Positions 28,145-38,724 of a DNA stretch of 64,000 nucleotides are shown in pieces. The notes beneath the pieces were generated by a model. It was not told the DNA's origin, did no database searches, and was given only the letters and a program-made list of their open reading frames with translations. How positions within the stretch are numbered: position 1 is the first letter of the stretch; each line of letters begins with the position of its first letter. Both the position numbers and the translations under genes were made by a program. The DNA is from Margaritifera margaritifera (taxonomy: Eukaryota > Mollusca > Bivalvia > Unionida > Margaritiferidae): assembly GCA_029931535.1 (NCBI GenBank), contig JAQPZY010001610.1, forward strand, positions 2,351,001-2,415,000, given 5' to 3'.

Positions 28145-29873
28145 CTATAGTAAATAAGTAAAACCAGTAAAAGTCCCCAGACGATGGATGATGTTTTCTT
28201 CGCCCCAAGTGTCGTCGGTAGGGTCTAAGATCCTTTTGTCAAAATAGGGAAGAGTACGAGAGTCCAAAAAGATTTTTTCTCGTCCTCCTGCAGTCTTACT
28301 ACAATTGAGACAGTGAAAAATATAGGTTCTTGTATACACTTCTCACAAGCACGATGAACTAAGCAAAACTTAGGGATGCTAGTCTCTTGTGTACATTCAT
28401 AGTCAAAAACGATAATATCCACTTGTTTCTTTTTGGTCTTGTCCTGGTCTTTCTTTAATACTTCCTCAAGTTGATTCTCATATATTTGGATATAACACTG
28501 ATGCTCTAAGTCCACGATTTGGTTACAAAAACGGTATATTTTCTTTCCTGGACAAACGTGCGCCTTTGGGTTATTGGTTCGAATAAGATTTCCACAAGTG
28601 TAGCACAACCTCAGTAATTCGCAAGCACTTTTCTGTTGTTGAAAGTGTTTCATGCGAGGTTCGCTTGCAAGTCGAGTAATAAATTCGTTCTTTACCTTCA
28701 GGAATGCAAGGTCTGAACGCTAAACACCCACGGAATGCAAGGTCTGAACGCTAAACACCCACGGAATCTCTCTCCGCAATGAATATGTTCCTCCTCATTG
28801 CTAAATCCATGGTCAAATTCCCACAATAGTAAGTATATCCAAGAAATCCTGAGATACTGGTAATAGCATCGAAATGCTCCTGATGATGATAAACATGAAT
28901 GTATTTTCCCTCTGGGAAATCTGGTCCTCGAAACACGCGAGCTCCGCGTACGACTTGAGGGTATGCTTTCAACGTATAACGAGAAGCCAAGACGTCTTAA
29001 CGTTTCGGCATTTCAGGAATACCACACACGGTCTCTTTTGAAATGCCTGCTTGCTGCAAAAGGTGTTCTACTTCTTTTCGTTCTTGGGCTGTCCGATTTT
29101 CGAATACACGTCCATGATCTTTTCTATTCTGCTGTATCGTTCTTCTCAGCATATGCTGGCACCCACGACGATAGCCTGGGCTAAGCACATCTGATCTTAT
29201 GAGTTGTTAATCTAGACGATACTGCGTTGTTGTGTAAATTTCATCCACCAATAACACTTTTCTGCGTAGTCCGCTAACTCTAAGAGGTGATGTCGGTCAT
29301 GGGAAGAGTGGCTTTTCCATCGGTGATGTTAAACTTGTTATTGGATTGTTGGACGTGCTGAATTTTGTCAATAATTTTAGGTGTTAATTCTGCCGATGTA
29401 CTAAATTCGATCCAAACAGGAGACTTCAAACTGTCGTGAGTAATGGAGAGTCTCAAACAATCGTCATCTTTAGCTTCACATTGTCGTTTCAGTGTCTCTA
29501 ACAACGAATCCCACAAATCTGTAATGAAACCTGCTAATTTCTCTGGTGGCACTTGAGACTTGAACTCTTTAAATTTCGCTGTGTACGTGTAAACGGTGGT
29601 TCTACATTTTCTGGAAGTCACTTTTGGGGTCTCTTGAATGTGAAAATAATCTTCGGGAGCTACTGAACAACTTTCTTTCTTGGTTGATCTTGACTTTCTC
29701 GGTCTTGTGACAGAGGTAGACGGTGTTGGTTCAGGTCCATTCATGTCATCTTCAAAATCACTGGCATGCACTTGTGCTAACACTTCATTTAGCGTATGAG
29801 GGGACAGCGAAATTCTTCGTCGTCTCTTGGCTTCTTCTTCTGGTTTCTTCTCAGCAAAGTGTGATCGTTTCAT
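28145..29873 (-). pseudogene. Truncated family B DNA polymerase of an older Polinton
   Basis: Starts on the reverse strand at 29873 (MKRSHFAEKKPEEE). The N-terminal part shares LAQVHASDFED and FKEFKSQVPPEKL with the intact polymerase at 41952-46541. Further fragments in changing frames match its GISKETVCGIPE, FRGPDFPEGKYIHVYHHQEH and Cys-rich regions and the Exo I region (VFDYECTQET). The frame is broken by at least three frameshifts or deletions and by a 31-bp tandem duplication near 28702-28764. Homology stops at about 28150, just past Exo I, so Exo II, Exo III and the whole polymerase domain are absent. It is a dead remnant. Confidence 0.88.
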
Positions 29874-29949
29874 CTTGATTCAAAAATTAGAACTGACTTA
29901 GTTTTACACACTCTCTCCATATATATATAGAGAGAGCTTCTCACCCTAT

Positions 29950-30345
29950 GAGTATATGTTCATTCCGCTGTCAGAATATGAAGAAGATGGAAGAGTAAAA
30001 ACACATAGCCCTTCTCGTCAGAGATTAACATCGAGTCACTCGGAAGTACACCACTTCCAATAAGATTATGGACTACTCCACTCGAGATAAAGATCAAGAT
30101 ACTCCACAATGTCCACAACGTCAAAGAACAGGAAAGACAGGAGAAAAGAATGACGAAGGTAAAGATACCTGTTATCATAGTCAGGAAAAAGGACATTGGT
30201 CTTCAGAGTATCCCAAGAAATAAGAGAACGAGCAGCAGAAGGAGCGTTCTTCAGAAACAGAAAAGAACAACCCATACCCGTCAAGAAATTCAAGAAACCA
30301 AGACAACTAGAAGATACAGGAGGAAGAGCCCATACCAGTGAAAAT
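29950..30345 (+). pseudogene. CCHC zinc-knuckle protein remnant of the older Polinton
   Basis: Divergent from the polymerase remnant, as in the intact element. The plus strand keeps DYSTRDKDQDTPQCPQRQR and then TCYHSQEKGHWSSEYPKK followed by a stop, homologous to the protein at 41258-41811. The first knuckle is partly deleted, and the second has lost two zinc ligands (Cys to Ser and Cys to Tyr). It is useful because the stretch joining the two knuckle regions is in one frame here, whereas the intact element has a one-base shift at that place. Confidence 0.8.
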
Positions 30346-30507
30346 AAATTCCAGCAAGTGTCCCTTTGTCTTGATTTGTTTGCTTTTAGTATGGATAATA
30401 TACTTAAACACACTCACATACGGACACAACTGAATCATGGGAAGGGATTTAAGTTTTACTTGATTTGTCAATCATTGAATATTATCTCTTTTCTAAGAGA
30501 TATAGAT

Positions 30508-30523
30508 GTCCCTGAAAAGGACC
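30508..30523 (-). terminator. Decayed histone-type 3' stem-loop of the older Polinton
   Basis: On the reverse strand: GGTCCT-TTTC-AGGGAC, followed by the purine-rich AGAAAAGAGA at 30485-30494. It sits just downstream of the remnant of the QE-rich gene (30560-31219), exactly where the intact element has its own stem-loop at 41004-41019. One stem pair is broken (G opposite A) and one is a G-T wobble. The loop TTTC is the classic metazoan histone loop. Confidence 0.7.
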
Positions 30524-30559
30524 TTTTTTTAATAACAAAAAGGCCTTATCGACTTGACA

Positions 30560-31219
30560 TCATCAGCTTTAACTATCTTAATCCTTATCCACGGCCAAAT
30601 CCTAATCCTCCTGCTGCCGCTGTTTCGGCGTTGGTAGTGAAGGTAACTGCTGCTGCTGGCATCTCAATGGCGGTAAGAGTGGATGTAGTGATTGAACAAT
30701 TAGAAATCTTGGCACGTGAGCGTCACTTTCTCTTCAGTTGAACTAAAGAAGTCTGATACATTTCTCTTAGGTGCTTTAACTCCTTCAAAATGTCCTGTAA
30801 CAGACTCACCGTTTAGTTTGCACTTCCTTCCTTCTCTTCACTCTTCTCTTCTTCTTCTAATTTTCTTTTTTCCTCTTCTTGATGTTGTTGAACAAACGCT
30901 TGTGCTTCTTCTTTCTGACATTGCAACAAACATCTCTCCAACTCTTCTTCTGTCTCTTTTATAAATCATCCACCAATGGTAATGATGGTGAAGGTAGTAC
31001 TACTGTCACAGGCAAACATTCTTGCGGATACGATAGACAATCAGCCGAAACAAAATTTAAGCCATCCTCTTCTGGAAGAAGAGTACTAACTACAGTCGCA
31101 GACGTGGTCGTAGTTATAGCACTATCACTCCGAATATACGATGTATCCACAGCAGGTGCACCCCAATATATTGTCTTCGTGTTAGCAGCCATAGGTATTG
31201 TACTCGAACTGTTCCTCAA
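30560..31219 (-). pseudogene. Remnant of the QE-rich left-end gene (older Polinton)
   Basis: Starts at 31219 on the reverse strand. It shares IYWGAP near the N-terminus (MYWSDP in the intact gene), LPVTVVLPSPSLPLVDD (IPMVVDD) and the C-terminal GLGFGRG-stop-GLR-stop-LKL, which matches the GLGRGKGLRHLKL tail of the protein at 40289-40966. Multiple stops and frameshifts disable it. The conservation of the C-terminal glycine/basic tail between two diverged copies shows it is a real part of the protein. Confidence 0.8.
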
Positions 31220-31435
31220 TGGTAATCCGTAGGAACGTTCTTGCGCCTACATACTGAAAGTGACGTTACCCGTCCGCTCTCTTTTGATTAGAAGAGAGGC
31301 CACACGCTCTGACTGAATTTTGTAACGCGCATTTTGATTCGTGGGAGATTTCAATCCGTTTCGATCCGGTCTTAGACCATATATACAAGCGCATTGTCCT
31401 ATGGTTTCACCTGTTCTCAAGACAACTCAAGCAAT
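31220..31435. promoter_or_regulatory. Divergent intergenic region of the older Polinton
   Basis: Between two divergent remnants, matching 40021-40288 of the intact element. Shared blocks are AGAGAGCGGA followed by a TGACGT-type site (31263-31285 on the reverse strand; TGACGTCA near 40192 in the intact copy), TTCAATCCG, and a TATA-like CCATATATAC at about 31377-31386 that would serve the 31436 gene. The role is inferred from the shared layout. Confidence 0.5.
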
Positions 31436-31912
31436 ATGTGGCCAGCGTAGAGTCCTCAACCATCGTTTCGGGCATGATGTTTAACCCGGACTAACCCAAT
31501 GCATGTGAAGGTATCGTAGGCAATCACATGCATCACAGACACAGGCAAGGGTGCCTGAAGGGGGTATTAGTCTACGGACCTGCCGTGAGCAGGCACGCCA
31601 AAAGGGGATGGGGCAGAGGGGCTATTGCCCAGGGGTCCAGCGATTTCGTTGGGCCCTCCGTCAAATCAGTTATAAAATATAAATTAATCTTTGCACTACA
31701 TATTAAAATTTGTTCCTTGTAAGAGTCTAAGTTACGGTAGATGACTACAGATTTTTTATGCAAAACTGTGCACAGTTTTTTATTTTAAAAAAATTAAACT
31801 AGTTTTGGGGCCCATGACTGCTCTGCCTAGGGGCCCTGAATTTCTGTAGGCGATCCTGGCCGTGAGACGAACTTTGAGAAGAATAAAAGTGAAGCGATGC
31901 CGCTTGTGTTAA
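31436..31912 (+). pseudogene. Remnant of the small basic left-end gene, split by a hAT-type insertion
   Basis: Homologous to the 78-residue protein at 39784-40020. It retains SSTIVSGMMFNP, QGCLKGVLVYGPAV and, after the insertion at 31590-31858, VRRTLRRIKVKRCRLC and a stop at 31910-31912. Frameshifts lie in the first half. The histone-type stem-loop expected after the stop is missing: the sequence jumps from CTCCAAC to AACTAAAAC, consistent with a deletion between short CAAC repeats. Confidence 0.82.
31590..31858. mobile_element. Non-autonomous hAT-type element, 269 bp
   Basis: Flanked by a perfect 8-bp duplication GCCGTGAG (31582-31589 and 31859-31866), the size typical of hAT transposons. 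Termini are CAGGCACGCC on the left and the reverse complement CAGGATCGCC on the right. Further inside, GGGGCAGAGGGG and the reverse complement of GGGGCCCATG-type sequence extend a loose inverted structure. It carries no transposase. It interrupts the coding sequence of the older Polinton's small gene. Confidence 0.85.
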
Positions 31913-31974
31913 CCATCTCGGGTTAACAAACTCCAACAACTAAAACTTAAAAGCTCTTACCCCTTCTCTCTTCT

Positions 31975-32475
31975 GTGTGATAGTATAGTATGTCTGTATG
32001 TGTGAGGGTATAGTAGTGTGTCTATAAACACTTCCTACCCTTGTGTGGTTGTATAGTATGTCTGTATGTGTGAGGGTATAGTAGTGTGTCTATAAACACT
32101 TCCTACCCTTGTGTGGTTGTATAGTATGTCTGTATGTGTGAGGGTATAGTAGTGTGTCTATAAACACTTCCTACCCTTGTGTGGTTGTATAGTATGTCTG
32201 TATGTGTGAGGGTATAGTAGTGTTTCTATAAACACTTCCTACCCTTGTGTGGTTGCATATTATGTCTGTATGTGTGAGGGTATAGTAGTATGTCTATAAA
32301 CACTTCCTACCCTTGTGTGGTTGTATAGTATGTCTGTATGTGTGAGGGTATAGTAGTATGTCTATAAACACTTCCTACCCTTGTGTGGTTGTATAGTATG
32401 TTTGTATGTGTGAGGGTATAGTAGTGTGTCTATAAACACTTCCTACCCTTGTGTGGTTGTAAAGTATGTGTGAAG
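31975..32475. repeat. Minisatellite, 68-bp unit
   Basis: About seven copies of a 68-bp unit containing GTGTGTCTATAAACACTTCC, TACCCTTGTGTGGTTGTATA and GTATGTCTGTATGTGTGAGG. Copy 2 of the segmental duplication (about 37670-37790) holds only about 1.5 units, so the array expanded after or independently of the duplication. Confidence 0.92.
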
Positions 32476-33329
32476 GTATAGTATTGTGTTTATACACTTC
32501 CTACGCTTGTGTGATAGTATGTTTGTATGTACGTGAGTATAATGTGTGTGTAGAAACACTCCTACCTTTTCATTGGATAGTAGGGGGGGGGGTTGGATAG
32601 TAATCAAAACGCAGTTGCTGGATAGCATATGTGATGTGCTGAATTGTATCTAACTAACAATATTTACATTACCATTCCCGTTTGTCCCCCAAACAATCCG
32701 ACCATTAGTCCCTTAACAATTTTAACATTAGCATTCCCGTTTGTACCCATAAACTTTCGACCCTTTGTCCCTATAAACTTGTCCCTACAAACATTTATCC
32801 CCATAATACCATCCCTATGTTAAACCTATGGACAATTTTAACATAGGATTTCCCGTTCGTCCCATTAGTGCCATTTCCATGTAAACCTACTGTGTAATGT
32901 TGATTCCTGTACGTCCCCCAGTCGCCACAAATAACTACCATGGCTACCGTATTGGCCTGGCGAGATAACCCTCCACCATACTTCATCCAAACTCAGCAAT
33001 CCTGAAAAGAAGGTACCTGATAGCATCAACTAACTTAATGGGGATCTTGATATGCTTAGTCACAGACTGAACAAGAGCGGAAAAGAAAACAGGCAACTAC
33101 AGATTTCAGCGTATGCGCATACCTCGCATTAAAATATTCTGTTTAAATAAAATAAAATAAGTGGTAAAGCGCTCGCTTTGCACATCTGTCGTCCTGTTCT
33201 ATTCCCGGTTACAGGACGTGAGTGCACAAAAAGGATGATGCTTTTCCGATTTTCTCGAATCTTGAACAAAGACTCCAAGCGTTTAGCGATTCCTGTGTTT
33301 TATTGCATTATACATTACGTCCACTTACA

Positions 33330-33560
33330 CCAATATCAGTCACCTCTCATAAAACTTATCCCAACCAACTGACTACCCTAGTCAGACAGTTCCGAAGTAC
33401 TTGTTAAACCCACCATGTGTTTATCCTAAGTAAATGACCACATTAGTCAGAGAGTGTTGACGTGCTTGTGAACCCCACAACGTATTTATCGCAATCAACT
33501 GACTACCCTAGTCAGAAAGTGTTATTCTTGTAAAACCCACAACGTATTGTTCCCAACTAA
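33330..33560. repeat. Short minisatellite, about 65-bp unit
   Basis: Three to four units containing ACTGACTACCCTAGTCAGAA and GTGCTTGTAAAACCCACAAC. The homologous array at 60395-60715 in copy 2 has about five units. Confidence 0.8.
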
Positions 33561-33820
33561 CTGACTTTTTGGAGACCATATAATCCGTAGTTTTCATTGG
33601 TCTACACTTTTTCTTTAAAGTATAAATCTTAAAGGAGAAAATTGACAAAGCATGTCTTTGGCAAGCATTTAGCCAGGTGTTTTCTGCGCGAACTTGAGCA
33701 TATTACGCGCATAGGAGTTGTATCCACAACGTTATGGTGATTGCCGGTGAAGTTTGTCTGCATTTGTTTCCGATAAAAGTAAGTTGTAAGAGTGAACGCT
33801 ACAAACAGAGACAAAGAACC

Positions 33821-33823
<3 letters not shown>

Positions 33824-33895
<72 letters not shown>
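33824..33895. repeat. (TA)n microsatellite
   Basis: About 36 TA units. Copy 2 of the duplication lacks it (60970-60985 reads only a short T tract), so it expanded after the duplication. Confidence 0.97.
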
Positions 33896-33898
<3 letters not shown>

Positions 33899-35164
33899 GA
33901 ATACTCACTTAGTAATTCATATAATGCACATATACAGATTATTGGTATTTTAATACTAGTTTTAATGTAAAGTCTAGTTTTCGAGTATCTGTGATACAAC
34001 ACAGTTATATTTATTGAATCTAAAATTTCACAAAAACTTTTACTATTTTTCTTATTTGAGTTTTGATGCTAATTATATTAAGCGGACCATGCTTTCAAAG
34101 GCATCGCTTTATGTTTGTTTTCATATTATGATTCAAATTTGTCGGGATGTCAAACGTAATGTCTGCATAGACATACATGTATGTCAATATGTCATACGTA
34201 ACATCAGCATATTTTTTGTGGAGGGTTCAAGGCTGTTTCAGTTTTCATAATACCAGATATATACATTTTGTGAGAGTTAAAACTACAGATTCTGCAATGT
34301 TAAGATTGGGTTTCACTTCAAATGCATTTATTTAGATTTAAATAAGTAACAGAACAAGTCTGGGCATAAATGTTTTATTGTGATAACAATAATTGATTAT
34401 TTTGGTTCCTAATAGCTTCACAACAATTCAAAAATTAAAAAGAAGTTTCTTTTAATATATCATTTAAATGTTTGTTTTTTCTTTTGTAATTATTTTGCAA
34501 TATGCGCAACACAATCAACGCTTATTTAAAAAAAGAGCTCAACTATAACACTATTTACTCAATGAACCACAATGGGTATTTGAAAAATTCGAAATATTTT
34601 GATTTAACTTTTTGTTTCTTGAAATCTGTCAATAAATTTCATGTGGATCGATAGACAAAATAACGTTCAACAAAATGATCTTTAGCTGCAAGTGCTGCAC
34701 ACTGGACACCTGCAGATATATGTGCGTGACGTAACGTAGTTAATGACAGTGACATAAAAATGTCGGAAAAGAAAAACAATGTTGCTACTGTGCAGAAGCA
34801 TTCTGTAAAATCGGGCGCTTTTAGGGTCCTTTCTGACTGATATCAAGGTCGACTTGGATAAAGTTTATGGATGTAATTCCTTGTCATATACTACAATTTT
34901 CAGGAGTTTTCATCATTTCAAAGATAGTCGCTAAAATCCACGAAAGATAACCCACAGTCTGGAAGACCGTTCTCTGCGATTGGTGAGCAAGAAATGGCGG
35001 CTGTAAATGAGTTTGGTTTGGTCTTGTGGGGTTTAGGGACATTTTTCAGCACATGATAGGCTATGCATGACGACCAGTATATTGGTGGAGGTGGAGCTCG
35101 GGAAGACCCCGGGAAGAACCACCGACCCACGGGAAGCTACCGGCAAGTTTTCTCACACACCCAC

Positions 35165-35245
35165 ACTGGTCCAACCGATACTCAAACTCACGCGGATAGA
35201 GGTGAGATGCGTGAGTGATCGCCTTAGACTACTCGGCCATATACT
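35165..35245 (-). mobile_element. tRNA-like sequence (SINE relic), copy 1
   Basis: The reverse strand carries a decayed tRNA-Leu/Ser-like A box (TGGCCGAGTAGTCTAAGGCG) and a B-box-like GTTTGAGTATCGG. The better preserved copy is at 62240-62340. Confidence 0.55.
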
Positions 35246-35319
35246 CCATGACAACGCATCGGTGCATTAATCCGCACAGGAGCACAGCATCAAAACTTTG
35301 CCACATCATCCATACAGCC

Positions 35320-35501
35320 GATCGTTTTAAGCCACGGGCAATAATCCTCAATGTTCCGTTATCCCCCGTGGCCGCCTGTGTGGATATTTTATCCTTTTTC
35401 CTGAGCACGCATAAATAAGCATATTCATGAATAATCTGCGCACAGGCGGCAACGGGTGATAAAGGAGAGTAGCGGATTATCGCCCATGGCTTGCGACGAC
35501 G
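35320..35501. mobile_element. Foldback (palindromic) element inside the mariner pseudogene
   Basis: The arms are inverted copies: AAGCCACGGGCAATAATCC on the left and GGATTATCGCCCATGGCTT on the right, continuing through CCGTGGCCGCCTGTG and CACAGGCGGCAACGG. Flanks CATACAGCC (35311-35319) and CACACATCC (35502-35510) look like a decayed 9-bp target duplication. It splits the transposase between its HDNA and PDLA motifs. Confidence 0.75.
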
Positions 35502-36060
35502 CACACATCCCTGATTTAGCTCAAAGTGATATCTGGCTGAATCCCGTTTTCAAAGCTTATCAAGGATTAGCTGAGGAGTAGAGGATTTGAAAGCCGCCAT
35601 GTGGTTGGAAGCGCAGTTTTCCAGTATATGAACAACATACCAAAAAGTGAATACAAAATGGCATTGAATAATTGGATAATCAGACTGAGTAAGGTTGTAG
35701 AGGTGCATGGGGAGCACTTGAAGGGGATGCACTGACGTACTGCTCACTTTTAAATATCCTTATTATCTTCCCACAGGTACATTAATGAAACATACAGAAC
35801 TGGTTTCCCAATTCTTCTTAATTTAAAATAAAAATACAAATAAAAAATAAATACGGTTTTATTAATATAAAGATGGACGACACATACATATAATACATAT
35901 ATATTGGGACAACAATTCAACCAATTTTCTATGAGACCCAAAAAAATGTATACAGCTGTAGACAATTATTTTGCGTCACTTTAAGACGGAAGAAAAGAAG
36001 CTAAGAAAAGGTAACGTTGTTTACATATATATTTTAAAGGTAACATAACAATATATATCG

Positions 36061-36480
36061 AAAATATTTGTCTTTCTACAAAACAAATATCAACGCGTGC
36101 ATATAAAGGCATACTCATTCAAAAAAATACAAATATAAAAGCATGCATGTAATCGCATACTCATTCACAAAAATACAAATATCAAATCGTGCATATAAAG
36201 GCAATTTCATTCACAAAAATACAAATATAAAAGAATGCATATAAACACATACTCTTTTAAAAAAGAAACAAATATCAAATAATGCATATAAAGGCATATT
36301 CATTCACACACAAAAATATCAAAGCATGCATATTAAGGCATACTCATTCACACAAAAAAATATCATAGCATGCATATAAAGACATCCTCATTCACAAAAC
36401 AACAACAACAAATATCAAAGCATGCATATAAAGGCATACTCATTCACAAAAATCACCACCAAAGTATCAGGATAATTCGT
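36061..36480. repeat. Imperfect minisatellite, about 46-bp unit
   Basis: About eight units containing GCATGCATATAAAGGCATAC then TCATTCACAAAAATACAAAT. It lies at the right edge of duplication copy 1 and is absent from copy 2, where a different 29-bp array occurs at 63759-64000. Confidence 0.85.

Positions 36481-36484
<4 letters not shown>

Positions 36485-36554
<70 letters not shown>
36485..36554. repeat. (TA)n microsatellite
   Basis: About 35 uninterrupted TA units. Confidence 0.97.
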
Positions 36555-36556
<2 letters not shown>

Positions 36557-37374
36557 TGGTCGAGATGGTATAGGGGTTGGTGCTTACAGGCAAGGCGATG
36601 GGTGCCGTATATTTCCAATAAAATATTTTATGACTCCGTTAAATGTTTGTACAATAACCATCTACCCTCAAATTCTTTCCATTTCAGTTTCTATAAGCGC
36701 CATTTTTTTCTACATTACAAATAAAAGCAACACTCTTTTTGAACTGAGACACAATTGGCCTGTCTCTATTAAATCTACATTTATAAATATATTGTTTTGC
36801 ATAAGGATAATCCAATTAATTCCATCATCAGCCTGGGTTTTGTCTTTAATTCCAAAGATAATATTTATGTTTTTGAATTCCAAATTATTTTGTATGACTA
36901 CACTTACTTTTTATCCATTGTAAAAAAAAATTTTTTTTAATGTTAGTTATGCGACATTCCCAAAAGATGAGAAATTATATCTGTATGTAGCATACAAAAA
37001 GAGCAGAACTCGTTTGAAATCGTTCCAATCCTTTTTAGAAATGCATTCGTAGGCAAAAATCTATCTAATATTTCCAGCTGCAACAATCTAAAATTTGCAC
37101 ATTTTGAAGTTTCATTTGGTAGGAAGAGAGAAAAATTGCCAAATTCAAAATTTCATTTTCTTCTACAAGTTGCTACTTCATTGTTTCCAATCAATTTTCA
37201 TGTATTCCTCTACAGCCTATTATTTCTTATAATGGTTAACACGGCAATAATTACAAAAGGTGGTTGCAGATTTTAATCATAATTGATACTAAATTAATTC
37301 TATATGACTTTGTTGCTGCTCAAAATCTATGGCATTAATGTTAATAGAAAATCTATTTTTAAAACTACCAAAGC
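36555..37374. other. Gene-free stretch between duplicated segments
   Basis: AT-rich sequence without a recognised gene or repeat. It separates the two copies of the duplicated segment. Confidence 0.5.
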
Positions 37375-37425
37375 GTGAGACGAAGTTTGAGAAGAAGAAA
37401 AGTGAAGCGATGTAGCTTTTGTTAA
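37375..37425 (+). pseudogene. C-terminal fragment of the small basic Polinton gene (third copy)
   Basis: Reads VRRSLRRRKVKRCSFC then stop. It matches the end of the 78-residue protein at 39784-40020 (VRRSLRRKRKPSRRCSCC) and the end of the remnant at 31436-31912. It is the first recognisable sequence of duplication copy 2 and is followed by an intact histone-type stem-loop. Confidence 0.78.
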
Positions 37426-37450
37426 CCATCTCGGGTTAACAAACCCCAAC

Positions 37451-37466
37451 GGCCCTATACAGGGCC
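37451..37466 (+). terminator. Histone-type 3' stem-loop after the third-copy fragment
   Basis: AAC, then GGCCCT-ATAC-AGGGCC, then ACCCA, with a purine-rich AGAAAAGAGA at 37479-37488. The stem is perfect. Compared with the same gene in the intact element (GGTCCT/AGGACC at 39740-39755), the third pair has changed from T-A to C-G on both sides, a compensatory change. The loop ATAC deviates from the usual pyrimidine first position. Confidence 0.8.
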
Positions 37467-38552
37467 ACCCAGATCTCTAGAAAAGAGAGATACTAATCAT
37501 TCCCCAAAAGTTTATGTTTGTGTATGAATGTGTATGTTTTGTGTATGATTGTGTATGTTTTGTGTATGAATGTGTATGTTTTGTGTATGAATGTGTATGT
37601 TTTGTGTATGTTTTGTGTATGTCTATGTTGACAACTAAAACTTAAAACCCCTTACCCCTTCTCTCTTCTGTGTGATAGTATAGTATGTTTGTATTTGTGA
37701 GGGTATAGTAGTGTGTCTATAAACATTTTTCTACGTTTGTGCCATAGTATCGTATGTACGTGAGTACAATGTGTGTATAAACACTCCTACCATTTTCATT
37801 AGATAGTTGGGGGTGGGGGTGTTTGCATAGTAATGAAACAGCGGTTGCTGAATAGTATATGTAACAATTTTAACATTATCATTTCCGTTTGTCCCCATCA
37901 ACTTTCGACCCTTTCTCTCTTAACAATGTTAACATTATCATTCCCTTTTGTTCCCATAAACTTTGGACCCTTTGTCCCTATAAACTTGTCCCTATAAACT
38001 TTTGTCCCCATAATACCATCCCTATGTTAAACCTATTGATAATTTTAACACAGGATATCCCCAAGTACCATTTCCATGTAAACCTACTGCGTAATGTTGA
38101 TTCCCGTACATCCCCCAGTCGCCACATATAACTACTATGGTTACCGTAACCGCCTGGCGAGATAACCCGCCACCATACTTCATCCAAACTCAGCAATCCT
38201 GAAAAGAAGGTACCTGATAACATTAACTAACTTAATGGGGATCTTGATATGCTTGGTCATAGACTGAACATCAGCGAGAAAGAAAAAAGGCAATTACAGA
38301 TTTCAGCGTATGCGCATACCTCGCATTAAAATATTCTGTTTAAATAAAATAAAATAAGTGGTAAAGTTCTCGCTTTGCAAATCTGTCGTCCTTTTCTATT
38401 CCCGGTTACAGGATGTGAGTGCACACAAGGACGATGCTTTTCCGATTTTCTCGAATCTTGAACAAAGACTACAAGCGATTAGCGATTCCTGTGTTTTATT
38501 GTATCACACAAATATCTTTTTATAGATCTAGCTATTAGATTCTTACAAATTG

Positions 38553-38558
38553 CATTAT
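38553..38558. repeat. Target-site duplication, left
   Basis: CATTAT immediately before the left terminus (AGTAGTAGGG). It is repeated at 60031-60036 after the right terminus. Six base pairs is the duplication size known for Polinton/Maverick integration. Confidence 0.92.
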
Positions 38559-38724
38559 AGTAGTAGGGTGGGGTAACTGGGGGCAAAAAATTTTTGGGCC
38601 TGTATGGGGCAAAATTTTATAGGGATGGTAGGGCGGTATGGGGCAAATGGCGGCGTGAAAAGTTTTATAGGGCAAAGGGGGCACTTGGGGGCAAAAAGAT
38701 GGCGGAGAGGTCTCTCTGGGTATA

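Larger units (their letters stand above)
34855..35745 (+). pseudogene. Mariner-like transposase pseudogene, copy 1
   Basis: Translated fragments in shifting frames resemble a Tc1/mariner transposase: an SGRP-like region near 34955-34970, HDNASVH at about 35250 (the second catalytic Asp region of mariner, HDNA), PDLAQSDIWLNP at about 35512 (the PDLAPSD motif), and a C-terminal ALNNWIIRLSKVVEVHGEHL at about 35665. A foldback element sits between the HDNA and PDLA motifs. Frameshifts and stops make it inactive. Assignment rests on the two mariner motifs in the right order. Confidence 0.8.
31913..36060. repeat. Segmental duplication, copy 1
   Basis: This segment is repeated, diverged but collinear, at 37426-38558 plus 60031-63800. 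Matches include the CCCGTTTGTCCCC region (32680; 37870), CTCGCTTTGCACATCTGTCG (33171; 38365), CTTTTTGGAGACCATATAAT (33565; 60711), the CTGCAAGTGCTGCACAC region (34686; 61779) and the mariner region. The first copy has no Polinton at the place corresponding to the insertion (about 33305-33325). No host gene seen. Confidence 0.88.
37426..38558. repeat. Segmental duplication, copy 2, left arm
   Basis: Collinear with 31913-33310. It contains a short GTATGTTTTGTGTATGAATGT-type tandem run at about 37510-37625 that copy 1 lacks, the 1.5-unit minisatellite, and the CGCATACCTCGCATTAAAAT region. A piece of about 45 bp just before the Polinton (about 38506-38552) is not in copy 1. Confidence 0.85.

Noticed and set aside
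30716..31232. Plus-strand frames of 82 and 117 codons
   Set aside because: They are antisense to the remnant of the QE-rich gene, whose homology to 40289-40966 fixes the coding strand as minus.
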